From Sipunculus nudus (lineage: Eukaryota; Annelida; Sipuncula; Golfingiida; Sipunculidae): a stretch of 64,000 bases of DNA. The stretch spans positions 31,184,008 to 31,248,007 of the forward strand of contig CM049313.1 in assembly GCA_026874595.1 (NCBI GenBank), read 5' to 3'. Positions 11,892 to 23,610 of this stretch are shown in pieces (the stretch's first letter is position 1; every line of letters begins with the position of its first letter). The position numbers and the translations under genes were made by a program. Under the pieces are notes generated by a model. It was not told the origin of the DNA and ran no database searches. It worked only from the letters and a program-made list of their open reading frames with translations.

Positions 11892-11921
11892 TATCTTATC
11901 TTATCTTATCTTATCTTATTA
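11892..11921 (+). repeat. (TTATC)n 3' tail of the LINE
   Basis: About five TTATC units after AATAAATG. Some non-LTR clades end in short tandem repeats rather than poly-A. The last unit overlaps the CTTATTA target duplication. Confidence 0.85.
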
Positions 11922-12196
11922 CTGCTGTCATTGCATTCATATTTGCTCAAATATATCACAATTTTCAACCCCTCCTAAATAAATAAAAAATAAACCACTA
12001 TATTTGACTCTATTAATCCATCAGTCAGGTAATTTCATTTATCATTTACTCACATATTACATTACATTCCTTTATAATAGCCCAACATGTCCATGATATT
12101 CATAAGCTTAATCGACTTGATATAGTATCACAGTGGAGAAACATTTATAGTCCAATCATGATCAGCTGAGCGCCGTGACCCATGGGTCCCTTGTTT

Positions 12197-13103
12197 TTTA
12201 TAATGCAGAGTTTATAGAAAGTGCATAGTTATTAAACATGTTCCACTAGAGAAATAAGCAGCCGCTCCCTGGCTGTGAATGTGGCCTCTGCAGCAAAATC
12301 CTGACAGCCATACTTGTTCTAGGAACTGATTTGAGATCGTTCGATATTGCCCTACGTCATGTAAATTTGTATTTTCTGTAATGCTTCATAAATGGCTGGC
12401 TTGTATGCACTGTAGCCAGTCGGCAGTATTCGGAAGATTTGCCATCAGGGCTATGCAAATGAGTTGAAAAGAACCAATGTCATGAGTGTCATCACTGTAA
12501 CCTTGGTTACCAATTCAGGTACATGTGTACTCCTATTTCTTCTGTCACCTTATCTAGTGCTCGTGCCCTCATAGGAGTAAAAGCAACGATTAAATCAACA
12601 TTAGATCTATGGTCAATTTACTAAAGGTTTAATGCAAATTTGGTGGCAACACATGGTGATCATTCATTTTTTGGGGGGTTACAATGGCAGTAAATAATGA
12701 GAGCATATGCACAAGGGCAATGTCAAATTCAATACTGGTGGATGCTGATATACATCTTATGTAAAAGAAACCCTGTATAATTAAAGACCAAAGGCTAAGA
12801 TTCTTGTTTATAATAGTTAAACCATCATTAAATTTACAAACAAAAGTCCACCTGAATACGCAATTGGTTTCCACGTTTTCAAATAATTTATTCGGATATA
12901 TCAGTATTACATATTTACCGACGATGTAAAGTGGACTGACAGAGTGTATCATTGCCTTATTTGTAAATGGTCAATCGTTCTGTGAACGTTTACAGCTATT
13001 AATCGAAACGGAGTCATTTAAATGTGTAAATGTGGCAGGCCTACTAATATGCATACTTTCATCATACATGTCATCTAAATTTGTGCAGTTCCTTAATTTT
13101 CAG
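12197..13103. other. Unassigned sequence
   Basis: No recognised gene. The minus frame at 12629-12952 has no motif I know. The segment may be the body of the pogo/Tigger-type element whose right end is at 13104-13186, but no left terminus was found. Confidence 0.45.
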
Positions 13104-13186
13104 AACCTGTCTAATACAACCACCAGTCTATTACAACCACTTGTGCCCAGTCCCTTGGGTGGTCGCATTAGACAGGTTCGACTGTA
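13104..13186 (+). mobile_element. pogo/Tigger-type right terminus with subterminal hairpin
   Basis: Arms 13104-13124 and 13158-13178 are near-perfect inverted repeats (AACCTGTCTAATACAACCAC against GGTGGTCGCATTAGACAGGT). They are followed by CGACTG and then TA at 13185-13186. Read from outside, the end is TA-CAGTCGAACCTG, the pogo/Tigger terminal pattern. The Tigger at 30824-33579 has the same right-end plan. It is either a remnant or the end of a non-autonomous element. Confidence 0.6.
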
Positions 13187-13245
13187 CTACTCCAATTATG
13201 GTGAAGCATGTTATCATGGAAGCATTATACCTGATGAATATCCCA

Positions 13246-13287
13246 TTGCACAAGCTTGCATAAGGCCTGTAGGCCTTAATTGTTATT
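13246..13287 (+). repeat. Family E tail fragment
   Basis: Contains the perfect palindromic stem AAGGCC-TGTA-GGCCTT followed by AATTGTT, the same layout as the family E tails at 14855-14870 and 29551-29569. The preceding body is not recognisable. Confidence 0.5.
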
Positions 13288-13596
13288 GTAAGTAATACAG
13301 ACCTGACCTGCAATTTCGCATAATCATTTATCAGGAAATTCATCATACTTTAAATGAAGTCTGTGTAACCTTGTTTCTTCAAAATACAGGTTGATTATTC
13401 TTATGATAGTTTCAATGGTACATGTACAGGCTGGAACCCAACTCAATTCCGATACCCAACAAGTTGTATCTAAGATATATATATATACCAGTATATTAAT
13501 ATATGTATATACCAAACTAGAACTTATTTTAAATTCATTTGTTCTTTTAAATTTTTTTCTCTAGTTTAAATAACAGATTTTAGAGTGGTTTTTTAT

Positions 13597-14870
13597 TGAA
13601 CCTGTGAGCTTATGAGATGGTGCGGTGGCGTCCATCGTCTGCTGTGCGTTGTGTGTCATCTGTACATTAACCATAGTTATATCTCAAAAACAGCAGGAGC
13701 TAGCATCACCAAATTTTTTGCAAATAATCAGTCATCTGAAAAACTCTTTCAGATTTTGTTTATTTTTTTAAACTGCATTTTCTTAGATTTTATAGGGAAA
13801 AAGCTAAAAAAGCTTTAAATATCTTCTTCTCAGAAACTGTCCAGCCAAGTTGTCCAGTATTTCACAGAAATGATCCCTGGAACAATCTCTCTCAAGTTTG
13901 TTAAAATGGTTCCAGTTTGGAGAATTTTGCCAAGTTACAGGAGGTTGAACTTGGTCATCTGTCCAAAATAGCACACTAAAATTAAAATCTAAGAAATGGC
14001 TGGAGCTATCGTCACCAAATTTTATGCCAAAGTTTGTCAAATAAGCCATATCTGAAATTGAGGTATTGGTGGCACCACCTACATTGATCTGTTTTTTTAC
14101 AAGCAAAAATGTAATTTTAGGCTCTTCTAGCTTATACACTGTTTTTTTGATGAAACTGTTAAGCTGATTGGTTTTAACTTTACAAGAATTATTCTATGGT
14201 AGGGCTCTGCCAGTTTTAAAAGAACAGATTGGGTTAATACAGCTTTAAAAAGCAGTGTAGCCAATTGAAAAAGGCTTTCAGTATTTGAAAACAGATTTGA
14301 CAACATGACAAGTTTCAACATGCCAAGTCAAGAGGTCACTCAGTTCAACCAGGTGAGGTCCAGACATCACCATGGCAACTGACCTGGCTCTGTCTGGTGT
14401 CTTGACGATGTTATGTGGTATGGCGTGGTCTGTCCTGCGTCATAGCTATCTCAAAAAGGGCAGGAGCTAGCATCACCAAATTTTTTGCAAAAAATTGGTC
14501 ATATAAAAAATTCTATCAGATTTTGCTTATTTCTTGGCTAACTGCATTTTCTTAGATTTTATAGGGAAAAAGCTAAAAAACATTTTAAAATGTTCTTCTC
14601 TTAAACTATGCTGCCAAATTGTCTGTTCATCTGACCCAATAATCTTCCCTGGCAAAAAGAACATATCTGAAATATCCTGACTGATACATCCTAGTTTTAT
14701 AATGTCCTAGTCTGAAACTTGCAGGTCAGAAATGTCCATTTTGCTGAAATCATAATGACTATAAGGTTGATATGCAGGACATAAGAGGATCAATATTAAA
14801 TTTAAAAAAGAAACCTTCATTCATACTCCCACACTTTGCACAGGTTTGCATTGGGCCTGTAGGCATTGTT
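13597..14870 (+). repeat. Family E element, complete copy
   Basis: The head has AACCTGTG at 13599-13606, followed by GAGCTTATG and a GT/GC-rich tract. The tail has the inverted CACAGGTT at 14839-14846, the palindrome GCCTGTAGGC at 14855-14864 and the end ATTGTT. The body contains two diverged units with CTTCTTCTC...AAACTG at about 13825 and 14590. It is the same family as 25941-29569 and the fragment at 49606. The inverted repeats are asymmetric: 2 bp from one end and 24 bp from the other. No coding capacity is visible. Confidence 0.65.
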
Positions 14871-15045
14871 TTGCATATTATTAATATATCTGAGATTTCT
14901 GGACAAGTTTCTTCAGCTTCTCTGAATTAATATACATATAATAAAAATTAATTAATATTCATCATCTATCTGATGTAGAGCCCGGCGCAGCCACTGTGGT
15001 GGAATGATTGAAGTTTCAACATCTCTGTATTATTATAGTGTATAT

Positions 15046-15770
15046 TGTTACAGGTCCCTTTTTTATTGTGTGCACAAGTCTTACATGTGTCTGTTTTATT
15101 GTGTGACACGGGCGTAGCGTAACTCGTGTTGTAGCAGCCTCGCCTGGCTGGGTGTTGCAGGCTCGGTTTAATCTGTACTGGTTGAACTCTCGCGGAGTGT
15201 AACAGCTAGCTCCCGTGCCTGTCTCGAATGTTCACGTCTGTGCAAGGTATTGTTCTTTTCAATTGTTTGTGAAAGGGAATTTTCTAGAGTTTTTGGATGA
15301 AAGGTTATAAATAGGTTTTTTCTTTTAGAGCCGAGTGGAGAAGTGAGAGAAATATTCCAGTGGACACGGAAGCGTGTTAGTCAGTTGTTGGACCTATCCG
15401 ATAATTCCAGTAATTTCAGGGATTCTACTATTACTAAATCTATACAATTTAGTGCTGCCTGTCTCTAGTTTGTTTTCTGGATTACTACAAGAGCTTTACT
15501 TTGCACTATTTGAACTGTTTATGTGGATTATTGGTTTCGAAGGACTTGTCACTGTGACAGTGGTAGTATCAAGGTACTGTTCACTTTGTTTATTATGCTG
15601 TGTGATTGTATTGATTTGCTGTTATACTCTTGTTGTACTGTGTAATTGTATTGATTAAGTGTATTGTAATGTTAGGGTTGTTTTAAGAATAAATTATAGT
15701 TAATTGTTAACAAAAAACCACTGACTTCTTTATTCATTCCCCTAGACATTTCACGCTGCCTAGTGTTACA
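15046..15770 (+). mobile_element. Probable solo LTR
   Basis: A 725-bp segment starting TGTTACAGG and ending TAGTGTTACA, so it has TG...CA ends. Inside are a TATA-like GTTATAAATAGG at about 15306-15317 and AATAAA at about 15690, the expected order for LTR promoter and polyadenylation signal. Base composition differs from the flanking repeats and no internal coding region is attached. TGTTACA occurs at both boundaries, so a 7-bp target duplication around a slightly shorter element is an alternative. The frame at 15374-15658 is hydrophobic and unlikely to be a gene. Confidence 0.5.
15306..15317 (+). promoter_or_regulatory. TATA-like box in the solo LTR
   Basis: GTTATAAATAGG, about 375 bp before the AATAAA at 15690, where an LTR U3/R promoter would lie. 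Predicted from sequence only. Confidence 0.4.
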
Positions 15771-15969
15771 GAATCTTTATTTTTTTTTCTCCATAACAAA
15801 ATTTAGGCTAGTCATGACTACGTGATCTGTTGTTTTTAGGTTCCGTAACAATATACAGACAGACAGACTGGTAGTCAAACAAGGCTGGATCTTCAATTCT
15901 GCTGAGGCAGGAAAATAATGAACAAATGTTTGTATTAGATCCTCACTTTTTATCACATCAGTTTTTTTA

Positions 15970-17517
15970 ACTCAGCTGACTTTCAGTCATGCTGAGCTAT
16001 AGCGATCACTCTTTGTCCTTCGTCCGTCCGTCTGTCCGTCTCTTTGTCTGTCCGTTAACCAGGCACAAATCGTAATTAACCGCTGGAACTAGAATCTTGT
16101 AACTTGAAATTCTGAGAGGTCCATGAAAAATCTCCTGTGAAACCAGAAATTAGGTCTCTGTTACCCATATCCTTCGAGCTATGGGGCCCCAAAGTACCCC
16201 CCAGAATAGTCCAAAATTTCATACAAAAACTTCAATATCTCATTAACCACATCACTGATGGTCATGATTTTTGGCATACATATTGATCATGAGATTTTCC
16301 CATCAGTTCCTGCAGACTGGTGGCACCACCTGTATTTTTTTATTTTTTACGTATTGTTTTCTCTATTTTTGAGACCTTTAAAATGTGGAATCTGTTAACA
16401 GGGCACAAATCATAAAGACTGGACCTAGAATCTTAATTCTTGGCATTCTGAGAGACCTATGAAACGTCTCCATGGAAACCAGAAATTAGGTCTCTGTTAC
16501 CCATATCCTTCGAGCTATGGGGCCCCAAAGTACCCCCACAATAGTCAAAAATTTCATACAAAAACTTCAATATCTCAATAACTACATCACTGATGGTCAT
16601 GATTTTTGGCATACATATTGATCATGAGATGTTTCATCAGTTTCTGCAGACTGGTGGCGCCACCTGTATTTTTCGATTTTTTACAAACTGTTTTCTCTAT
16701 TTTTGAGACCTTTAAAAATTTGAACATCTGTTAACAGGGCACAAATCGTAAAGACTGGACCTAGAATCTTCATAATTGACATTCTGAGAGACATGGAAAC
16801 CTGAAATTAGGTCTCTGTTACCCATATCCATTAAGCTGTATGGCTCCAAAATACCCCCCAGAATAATGAAAAATTTGATACAAAAACTCCAGTATCTCAA
16901 TAACTACAACACTGATGCTCATGATTTTTGGCATACATATTGATCATGACATGCTCCATCAGTTTCAGCAGACTGGGTGCGCCACCTCTATTTTTTTTCA
17001 AATTGTTACAAATTTTTTTCACTATTTTGAGACCTTTAAAGATGTGGTTATCTGTCAACAAGGTACAAATTGTAACAACTGGAACTAGAATCTTCATTCT
17101 TGTCATGCAAGGAGGCCCATGAAAAGTGTCTGTGGAAACCTGAAATTAGGTCTCTGTTACCCATATCCTCCAAGCTATAGGACTCAAAAGAATCCCTCAG
17201 AGTAATGGAAAATTTGATACAAAAGCTGAAGTATCTGAACAACTAATCCAGAGACCACCATGCTTCTTTGCATGGATATTGACCATTAAGTGTTTTTATT
17301 AGTTTCTGCAGACTGGTGGAGCCACCTGTATTTTTTTTAAAGTTTACACATTTTTACTCTATTTTTTAGATATATTATTACAGACACAATCTCAGCCTGT
17401 TGGTTAATCTGTTTGATGCTTCAGTTGAATGGGTATATACTACCATTCAGATGATAAAATTCCCTTTTGCAAATCTCTTCCCAGTCAGCTGAGCGTCATG
17501 ACCCATGGGTCACTTGT
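15970..17517 (+). repeat. Family A element with four tandem 330-bp units
   Basis: The head is ACTCAGCTGAC...GTCATGCTGAGCTATAG at 15970-16002 and is followed by a GTCCGTCC tract. The tail has TCAGCTGAGC at 17485-17494, ACCCATGGGT and CACTTGTT. Between them lie four diverged units of roughly 315-346 bp, each with a GGTGGCGCCACC-like palindrome (16319, 16653, 16968, 17314) and shared phrases such as AAATTAGGTCTCTGTTACCC. A hairpin head, inverted repeat, central tandem units and tail give a complete non-autonomous element of 1.55 kb. Confidence 0.75.
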
Positions 17518-18728
17518 TTTTATTTTAAGTTCATATTTCTATACATTTCCATTATAACATATACATCTGAATATAAAAGTTGATTCATAATTCTAAATTG
17601 CACCATCATAAATCTCAATCTTGTCAGATAATACCACATCATGCATACAAATGTATATTTAATTTTTTTTACCACAAAAATATATCTTTTCAATTTGCAA
17701 AACAGTGAATATCTATAAATAATACTTGATTCAGATTTCACAATTTTAAATTGTGCCTTTATTTATCCATAATTTGCTTCATATTTAATTAATTTATGTA
17801 TTCTGATAGGTTTAATTATATTTTAGTTTGTTAAAATCATTTAAAATAAAATTGATTTTTTTAAATGCTAAAATCACACAATATGGCATCTTCTGGATTA
17901 CTCCTTAAATTACTTTTTCAAGGAAAGTTTTGTATATTGGAGTGTAAACAGCATTACTGTTCAGGAAATACAGTGCAAACAATAACAATTACTGCATAAC
18001 ACTTGGTGGGAAGGGTTGGGGGGGGGAGAGGGGTGATATGAGAATAACTGTACACCCGTCACAGGAGGGGCTTAGTGGGCTGCCTGCCTAATTTTCAAGC
18101 TATTGTTTTCAAATTTCAGATTTAATCAAATAAAAGACTTATTTTTACATATTGTGAAAATTAAATGAATGCTACTCACAGAAAAAAAACATGCCATGTT
18201 CAAATTTGGGCATAATAATTCTTGGTATACAATTGAATCATAATTAAAAAAAGTTATATACTTAGAAGAAAAAAAGTTTCTAGCTTCAAAAGTTTTCTTG
18301 TCAAGTGAGAAAATATTTTTTCCTGATTTTTTACAAAGTCCATCTTGTTTAGGCCCACAACTTAAAGAAAATACACTAAACAGACTTATTTTCTGGAATG
18401 TATATAAGAAATATACAGGAGAATAAAAGTTTCTGGTAAATATTATGAAAATCAGATAAGTGGTTTTGATATTAGGCAGTCCTGAAGTGTGATAATAGGT
18501 TTTTAATGGAAATTTGAGGTTTTACCTTAATTTCTCAAAGGAATGAATTCACAGTGTCCCAGTTTTCCGTTTGGTAGGAAATTTTGGGGACATCTAACAG
18601 AATGCCAAATTTTGGATTCATAGGTGTATTGGTTTCAAAAGGTGCCAGTCTAACAGGAGGACGTACAGACGGACGGCAGACAATGGACCACGACTATAGC
18701 TCAGATGACTTATAGTCAGCTGAGCTAA
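17518..18728 (-). repeat. Family A element, reversed, abutting the previous copy
   Basis: On the minus strand the head hairpin is at 18694-18728 and the body then matches 20500-21030 and 23611-23990. The AT-rich part at 17530-17800 is the complement of 23700-23990. The element lies directly beside the tail of the plus-strand copy ending at 17517. A G-rich run at 18018-18026 corresponds to the C runs of plus-strand copies. Confidence 0.7.
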
Positions 18729-20458
18729 TAAAACAGTACTTTTTTAACATTGTCAAATGAATAAGCTTTCAGGTCAGTTTCAGCCAGCCAACATTTTGTA
18801 AGCTGAATCAAGACACAAAACTTGGCTTACTACTTAAGTCAGTTAATTGTCTTTTTGTCCAAGCCAGTCACATTTGTTTGGCTAACATGGCCCGGGCTCT
18901 AATCTGATGGTTCTCTTTGTTTCTAGCCATGAGATGTTTTGGTCATTGTGCTCCCATTGATGAGGTTATTGGCATACATTAATACTGATCGAGAGCTTGC
19001 ATGTGAACATGAAGTACATTAAGTTTACATTTGCATCATGCACTGTAATATTGCCTCATGCACTTTGGTAAGGATGACTTGTTTTTGGGATAGACTTGTG
19101 TTTTTAAGACTGTAGTTTTGCCTCTTCTTGAAAACTTTTTGTAGAATTCAAATCTGTTTATTAATTCTTTTAGGTGGTTTCAGATTGGACATCATCACAC
19201 ACATATATTTATGAGGTCATCTGCATATATTGCTTGTGAGAGCAAACAGATGCTACCACAAGAGGAGCCAGGTCCAGATGCATACACAAGGGAAAGCTTA
19301 GAAAGCTTATATAAAAGAAGCCATGCAAAATGGAATCTAGGAAGCCTTATTACAAACAGTAGTATGTCCAGCCATCCACAAAATCTACCTTTAGTAGACA
19401 ACTCATTTAGATTACACAGAACCTGTAGGTTCAGCCTAAGGCTGTCTTTCCATAAATGTGAAGTTTCTGCTGTGTGATTGCATATTGCAATGGCCTTGCC
19501 TGAAAAAGTGTTCCCTGGTGGAGCATTGAGCATGTTCTGCAGAAACAGCTACATGAATGTTTTTCGCTGCACAGTATGTGACATGAATGCCATTCCATGA
19601 AAGAACCCATATCAATGGAATTGCACCATGGATTAAACACTAGACCAATTCTGACTCCCATAGCAACACCAATGAAACACCATCACATCGCAGAAAAATC
19701 ATGTCAATGGAAAGGTTCTGCCCTCACATTGACAATGTTACAGAGTCCTACATGGTTAATGCTCCCAGCCAATGGAAAGGCAACCTTAATATTATGTACT
19801 TGAATATACTCAATTCCCAGTATTATTTTGTTTACGCTTTTTGTTTTATATTGATCGAACCTTTGATTTTTTGTTTGTGTCATATTTTTTCCTCAGTCTT
19901 GAAGGTCAGGGTTACTATGGTTTCAAGGTCTCCATGAGAATGCTATTATGACATCACTAATATAGTTACATATGCTAATACTTATCTTGCACAACATTGT
20001 AACCCCTTTCATTATACCAATATGTTATTTGATCAACTCAATTAACTCTGCAGTTTTTCACCCTGTGCCCTTGTCGCTTTGAATATTTATCTCAGGTGTG
20101 TTATCATTGTTGATACTTTCTTGTGATTTTGGTATCAGGTACATGTTTTGTTAATAGTCACATCTACCAACAGACTGATCAGGTTCACTGATTGTTCTTC
20201 ACAGGGTTTGTTATGATTGCCTGTACACCTGTGGTCATTGCCACATATTCTCAAACTTTATGCCTAAATTTTAATAAAAGACTTTACAATTTGGTTTGTT
20301 TTAGATAATTGTTATTGCTGTATTGTTCTGTTTGTATAGGTATGATCCTTCTACAGAGCTTATGGCTTCACATTTATGTGGTAAAGCGCTCACTGATGGT
20401 TTGTGTAGACAGAATGACTCTTCAAATCATGCCAACTGTTGCAGAATTCAATTATTTT
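18729..20458. other. Unassigned sequence, possible host region
   Basis: Not matched to any repeat family in the window. Overlapping frames at 19195-19803 occur on both strands without known motifs or clear paired splice sites. I cannot support a gene. Confidence 0.5.
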
Positions 20459-21042
20459 ATTAGCTCAGCTATAAGTCATCTGAGCTATAGTTGTCGTCCA
20501 TTGTCAGTATTCCGTCCATCCGTCCTTTAGACTGGCGCATTTTGAAACTGTTACACCTAGTTATTACCATACAAAATAATCAGTACCTTAGATTTTGCCC
20601 AACTTTGAACATGGCACGTTTTTTCCTGTTAGTACCGTTGATTTAATTTTCACAGCATCTAAATGTACATATGTAATTTGTTTAAATCTGAAATTTGAAA
20701 ATAAAAGCTTGAAAATTAGGCTAGTTATTGAATTTTTTCTTGAGGCTCTATTGTCGTCACTTGCTTTGTCCAGATGCAGGCAACTCACTACTGGTCACTG
20801 GAAGTCAGCTATGCCAGGGTTCCTGATTTGTTACAGTCACTTGGGGAGATGCCCTGCTGTGACAGGTGTACAGTTATTCTCATATCAAAGCCTCCCCCCC
20901 CCCCCCCCCACCACCAAGTGTTATGCAGTAATTGTAATTGTTTGCACTGTAATTGAAATCCTGTCCAATATACAAAACCTTCATTGAAAAGTAATTCAAG
21001 GAGTAATCCAGATGATGCCAATGTTGTGTTAATGTAGATTTT

Positions 21043-23610
21043 TTAGCTCAGCTGACTTTAAGTCATCTGAGCTATAGTTGTGGTCCTTTGTCCGTCGTCC
21101 TTTGTCCGTCCGGCCATCCGGCCGTTAACAGGGCACATTTTAAAACCGTTAGACCTAGGATTCCAAAATTTTGCATACCATTAGATGTCCCCAAAATCAC
21201 CTACCATACTGAAAATTGGGTCATTAGGACTTCGTTCCTTTGAGATCTTAAGGAAAAACCTCCGTTTTCCATAAAAAAGCCATTGTTACACTTCAAGGCT
21301 GCCTAATATCAAAACCACTGATCTGTTTTTGATCATATTTAGTATTCACATTCTCTCACACATTTTCTATGAACAAACAAAAAATTAGGTCAGTGTTGGG
21401 TATTATTTTGAAGTTATGGGCCAATATATAATGCAATTTTAAAAAAATCAGGAAATATATTTTTCTCACCTAACATGAGAATTGCTGAAGCTAGAGACTT
21501 TTTTTTCAGGAATATAACTTTATTTAATCAAGATTCAATTGTTTACTGAAAATTAGATCTGAATTTTGCAAATTTTTCAAGTTATTAGCAAAAATAAAAA
21601 AATCAATACCTTAAATTTTGTCCAACTTTGGCAATGGCACGTTTTTTCCCTGTAAGCACTGTTGATTTAATTTTCACAGCATATATACATAAGGATTTAA
21701 TCTTTTAAAATCTGAAATTTCAAAGGAATTAATTGAAAAGAGTAGCTATTATTCAAGTTTTCATACACCATGTCAAGTGCTGTTTACATCTAGCCCACCT
21801 AGTATACAGTAGTACAGCCTTCACTTGCAGTATGTAACCCACCCCAGGCAGCTTGCCTCACTGGCTAAGCTTGGCCACTACCAGCAGGCTTCCCCTCTGC
21901 CCTGCACTCCCCCCCCCCCCTCCCCCAGATGGTGCATAAACTAGATGAATGTTATTATTTTCTGTATTTGATTCATTCTTATTCTAGGCTATGCTACATT
22001 TTAGATTTTGTATTGTACCACCAGGGTTACAATGATTAAAGTGCACATTTAATTGTGTCCACAAAGTGGTGTATTGCTATGAAAGTGTGGATGTTCATCA
22101 GATAAGTAATTCCTTACTTCAGATGAGTAAAAACTTCACCAGGTGTGAAATTGACTATTAATTCCAGTAATAAATTAAAGCTGGGATAGTAATAAGCACA
22201 ATGATATTGTTTGTCCCTCATTCAACCAAAAGTGTGTATACTTTATTTGAAAAGATGTTTTATTTTATCAAATTTACTGAATCTTTTATTTTATTTCGGT
22301 GAATATAATTAAGCATATACTGAAAACTCCCAATGTGCAAAACTTTTTAATAGTGATTCAAGGAATAATCTTGTAGATGCCATGTTGTGGCATTATTTTC
22401 TTTTAAATTCAGTTTTGTGATTTAAAAATAATAAAATATATGTGTATGCATAATATGACCCAATATGAGCTACACTCTGGATATATAATGATTGCAACTT
22501 TTGCAACAATTCTAATATTTTAACTTATATTTTCTGTTTTTTTACTCTGTATATATAATGATTGCAACTTTTGCAACAATTCTAATTTTTTAACTTAAAC
22601 TTTCAGTTTTTTTATTAAAAATTTTTAAAACTTGTAAATAAAAAAAAATGATTCAGATAAAAACTTCGTAATGGAAAAAGTGGATATGCTAAAAAATTAG
22701 GCTTAAATATAAACTTAAATGCATTATTCCCTTGAAAGTGAAATAAAGGTATTAGTCCATTCTGTCCACTTGCCTGTTCATCTGTAAATTTTCATATGCA
22801 TCACAGTATCTCAAAACTTTAACTGTTTTTCTTCATGACAGTCTTGTCAGAGTATTAGTTTGCAATCATATATTTAGAACTTTACTGTAAATAGTAGGAG
22901 GGCCTCTTTCCTCTTAGCTTCTCATATTCTTATATAAATGAAAAACATTAAAATAGAATATTTCTACATCCACCTTTGTGCTGCCCTCACTTTTCCCTTC
23001 TCTGAACCCCATCCCAAAGTCAGCCTCAGTAAACAAGAACAAAATGAATCAGATATATTCATACTTTAATATTTTGTATAACTATTCGTCCATAGGTACC
23101 TATGTACATGCCAGAAATTATGTCAATATTGTGTAATATGTAGGCATAGTGGGCATCACAGTAATGTACCTTGTCAAGACTAAAGAGATATTGTGTCATA
23201 CAGTCACAAATTCATAAATCTCTTCATCAGCATAGTTAATCATAACATCATATCTGTCAAATTGAAAGCTTGCAGACTTCCATACACTTTAGATCCTTCA
23301 ACAAATAGCCTTATCATCATTCTACTACAGCTTATTACTGCTGTCATTGCATTTATATTTGCTCAAATATATCACAATTTTCAACTCCTCCTAAATAAAT
23401 AAAAAATAAACCACTTTATTTACTTTATTAATCCATCAGTCAGGTAATTTCATTTATCATTTACTCACATATTACATTACATTCATTTATAATAGCCCAA
23501 CATGTCCATGATATTCATAAGCTTTATCGACTCGATATAGTATCACAGTGGAGAAATTTTAATAGTCCAATCACGATCAGCTGAGTGCCGTGACCCATGG
23601 ATCCCTTGTT
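21043..23610 (+). repeat. Family A element, longest complete copy (2.57 kb)
   Basis: The head hairpin is at 21043-21076, with GCTCAGCTGA at 21046-21055, followed by GTCC-rich repeats. The body modules match 556-2064 and 8369-12196. The tail inverted repeat is TCAGCTGAGT at 23577-23586 (9 of 10 paired to the head), then CCCATGG and CCCTTGTT. Flanks joined without the insert match the intact site at 57246, showing no target duplication beyond T residues. It has no coding capacity and is probably mobilised in trans. Confidence 0.8.
22474..22613 (+). repeat. 70-bp tandem duplication
   Basis: Two units starting ACTCTGG (22474) and ACTCTGT (22544), sharing ATATATAATGATTGCAACTT and GCAACAATTCTAAT. 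Confidence 0.85.

Larger units (their letters stand above)
8924..11921 (+). mobile_element. CR1/L2-group non-LTR retrotransposon, 5'-truncated
   Basis: A 3.0-kb LINE with one endonuclease/reverse-transcriptase frame, a 240-bp AT-rich 3' UTR, AATAAA at 11883 and a (TTATC)n 3' end. It is flanked by CTTATTA at 8917-8923 and 11915-11921; the second copy merges with the tail repeat, so the duplication length is uncertain. The same CTTATTA occurs once, uninterrupted, at 23331-23337 in the paralogous module. The frame is open right up to the 5' junction, so this is a 5'-truncated insertion. The intact frame and clear junctions suggest a recent insertion. Confidence 0.9.
8369..12196 (+). repeat. Family A 3' module, split by a LINE
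   Basis: Bases 8369-8923 and 11922-12196 together align almost base for base with 22785-23610 and end in the family tail: inverted repeat TCAGCTGAGC (12162-12171), palindrome ACCCATGGGT, then CCCTTGTT. The LINE at 8924-11921 is inserted in this copy only. The left part of the family is missing and replaced by the minisatellite at 8056-8356. Confidence 0.85.

Noticed and set aside
19195-19803. Overlapping frames on both strands as host exons
   Set aside because: There are no recognisable domains and no convincing paired splice sites; both strands are open over the same interval, which suggests chance.
21043-23610. Family A as a conventional MITE (cut-and-paste)
   Set aside because: The inverted repeats are asymmetric and the empty-site comparison shows no target duplication.
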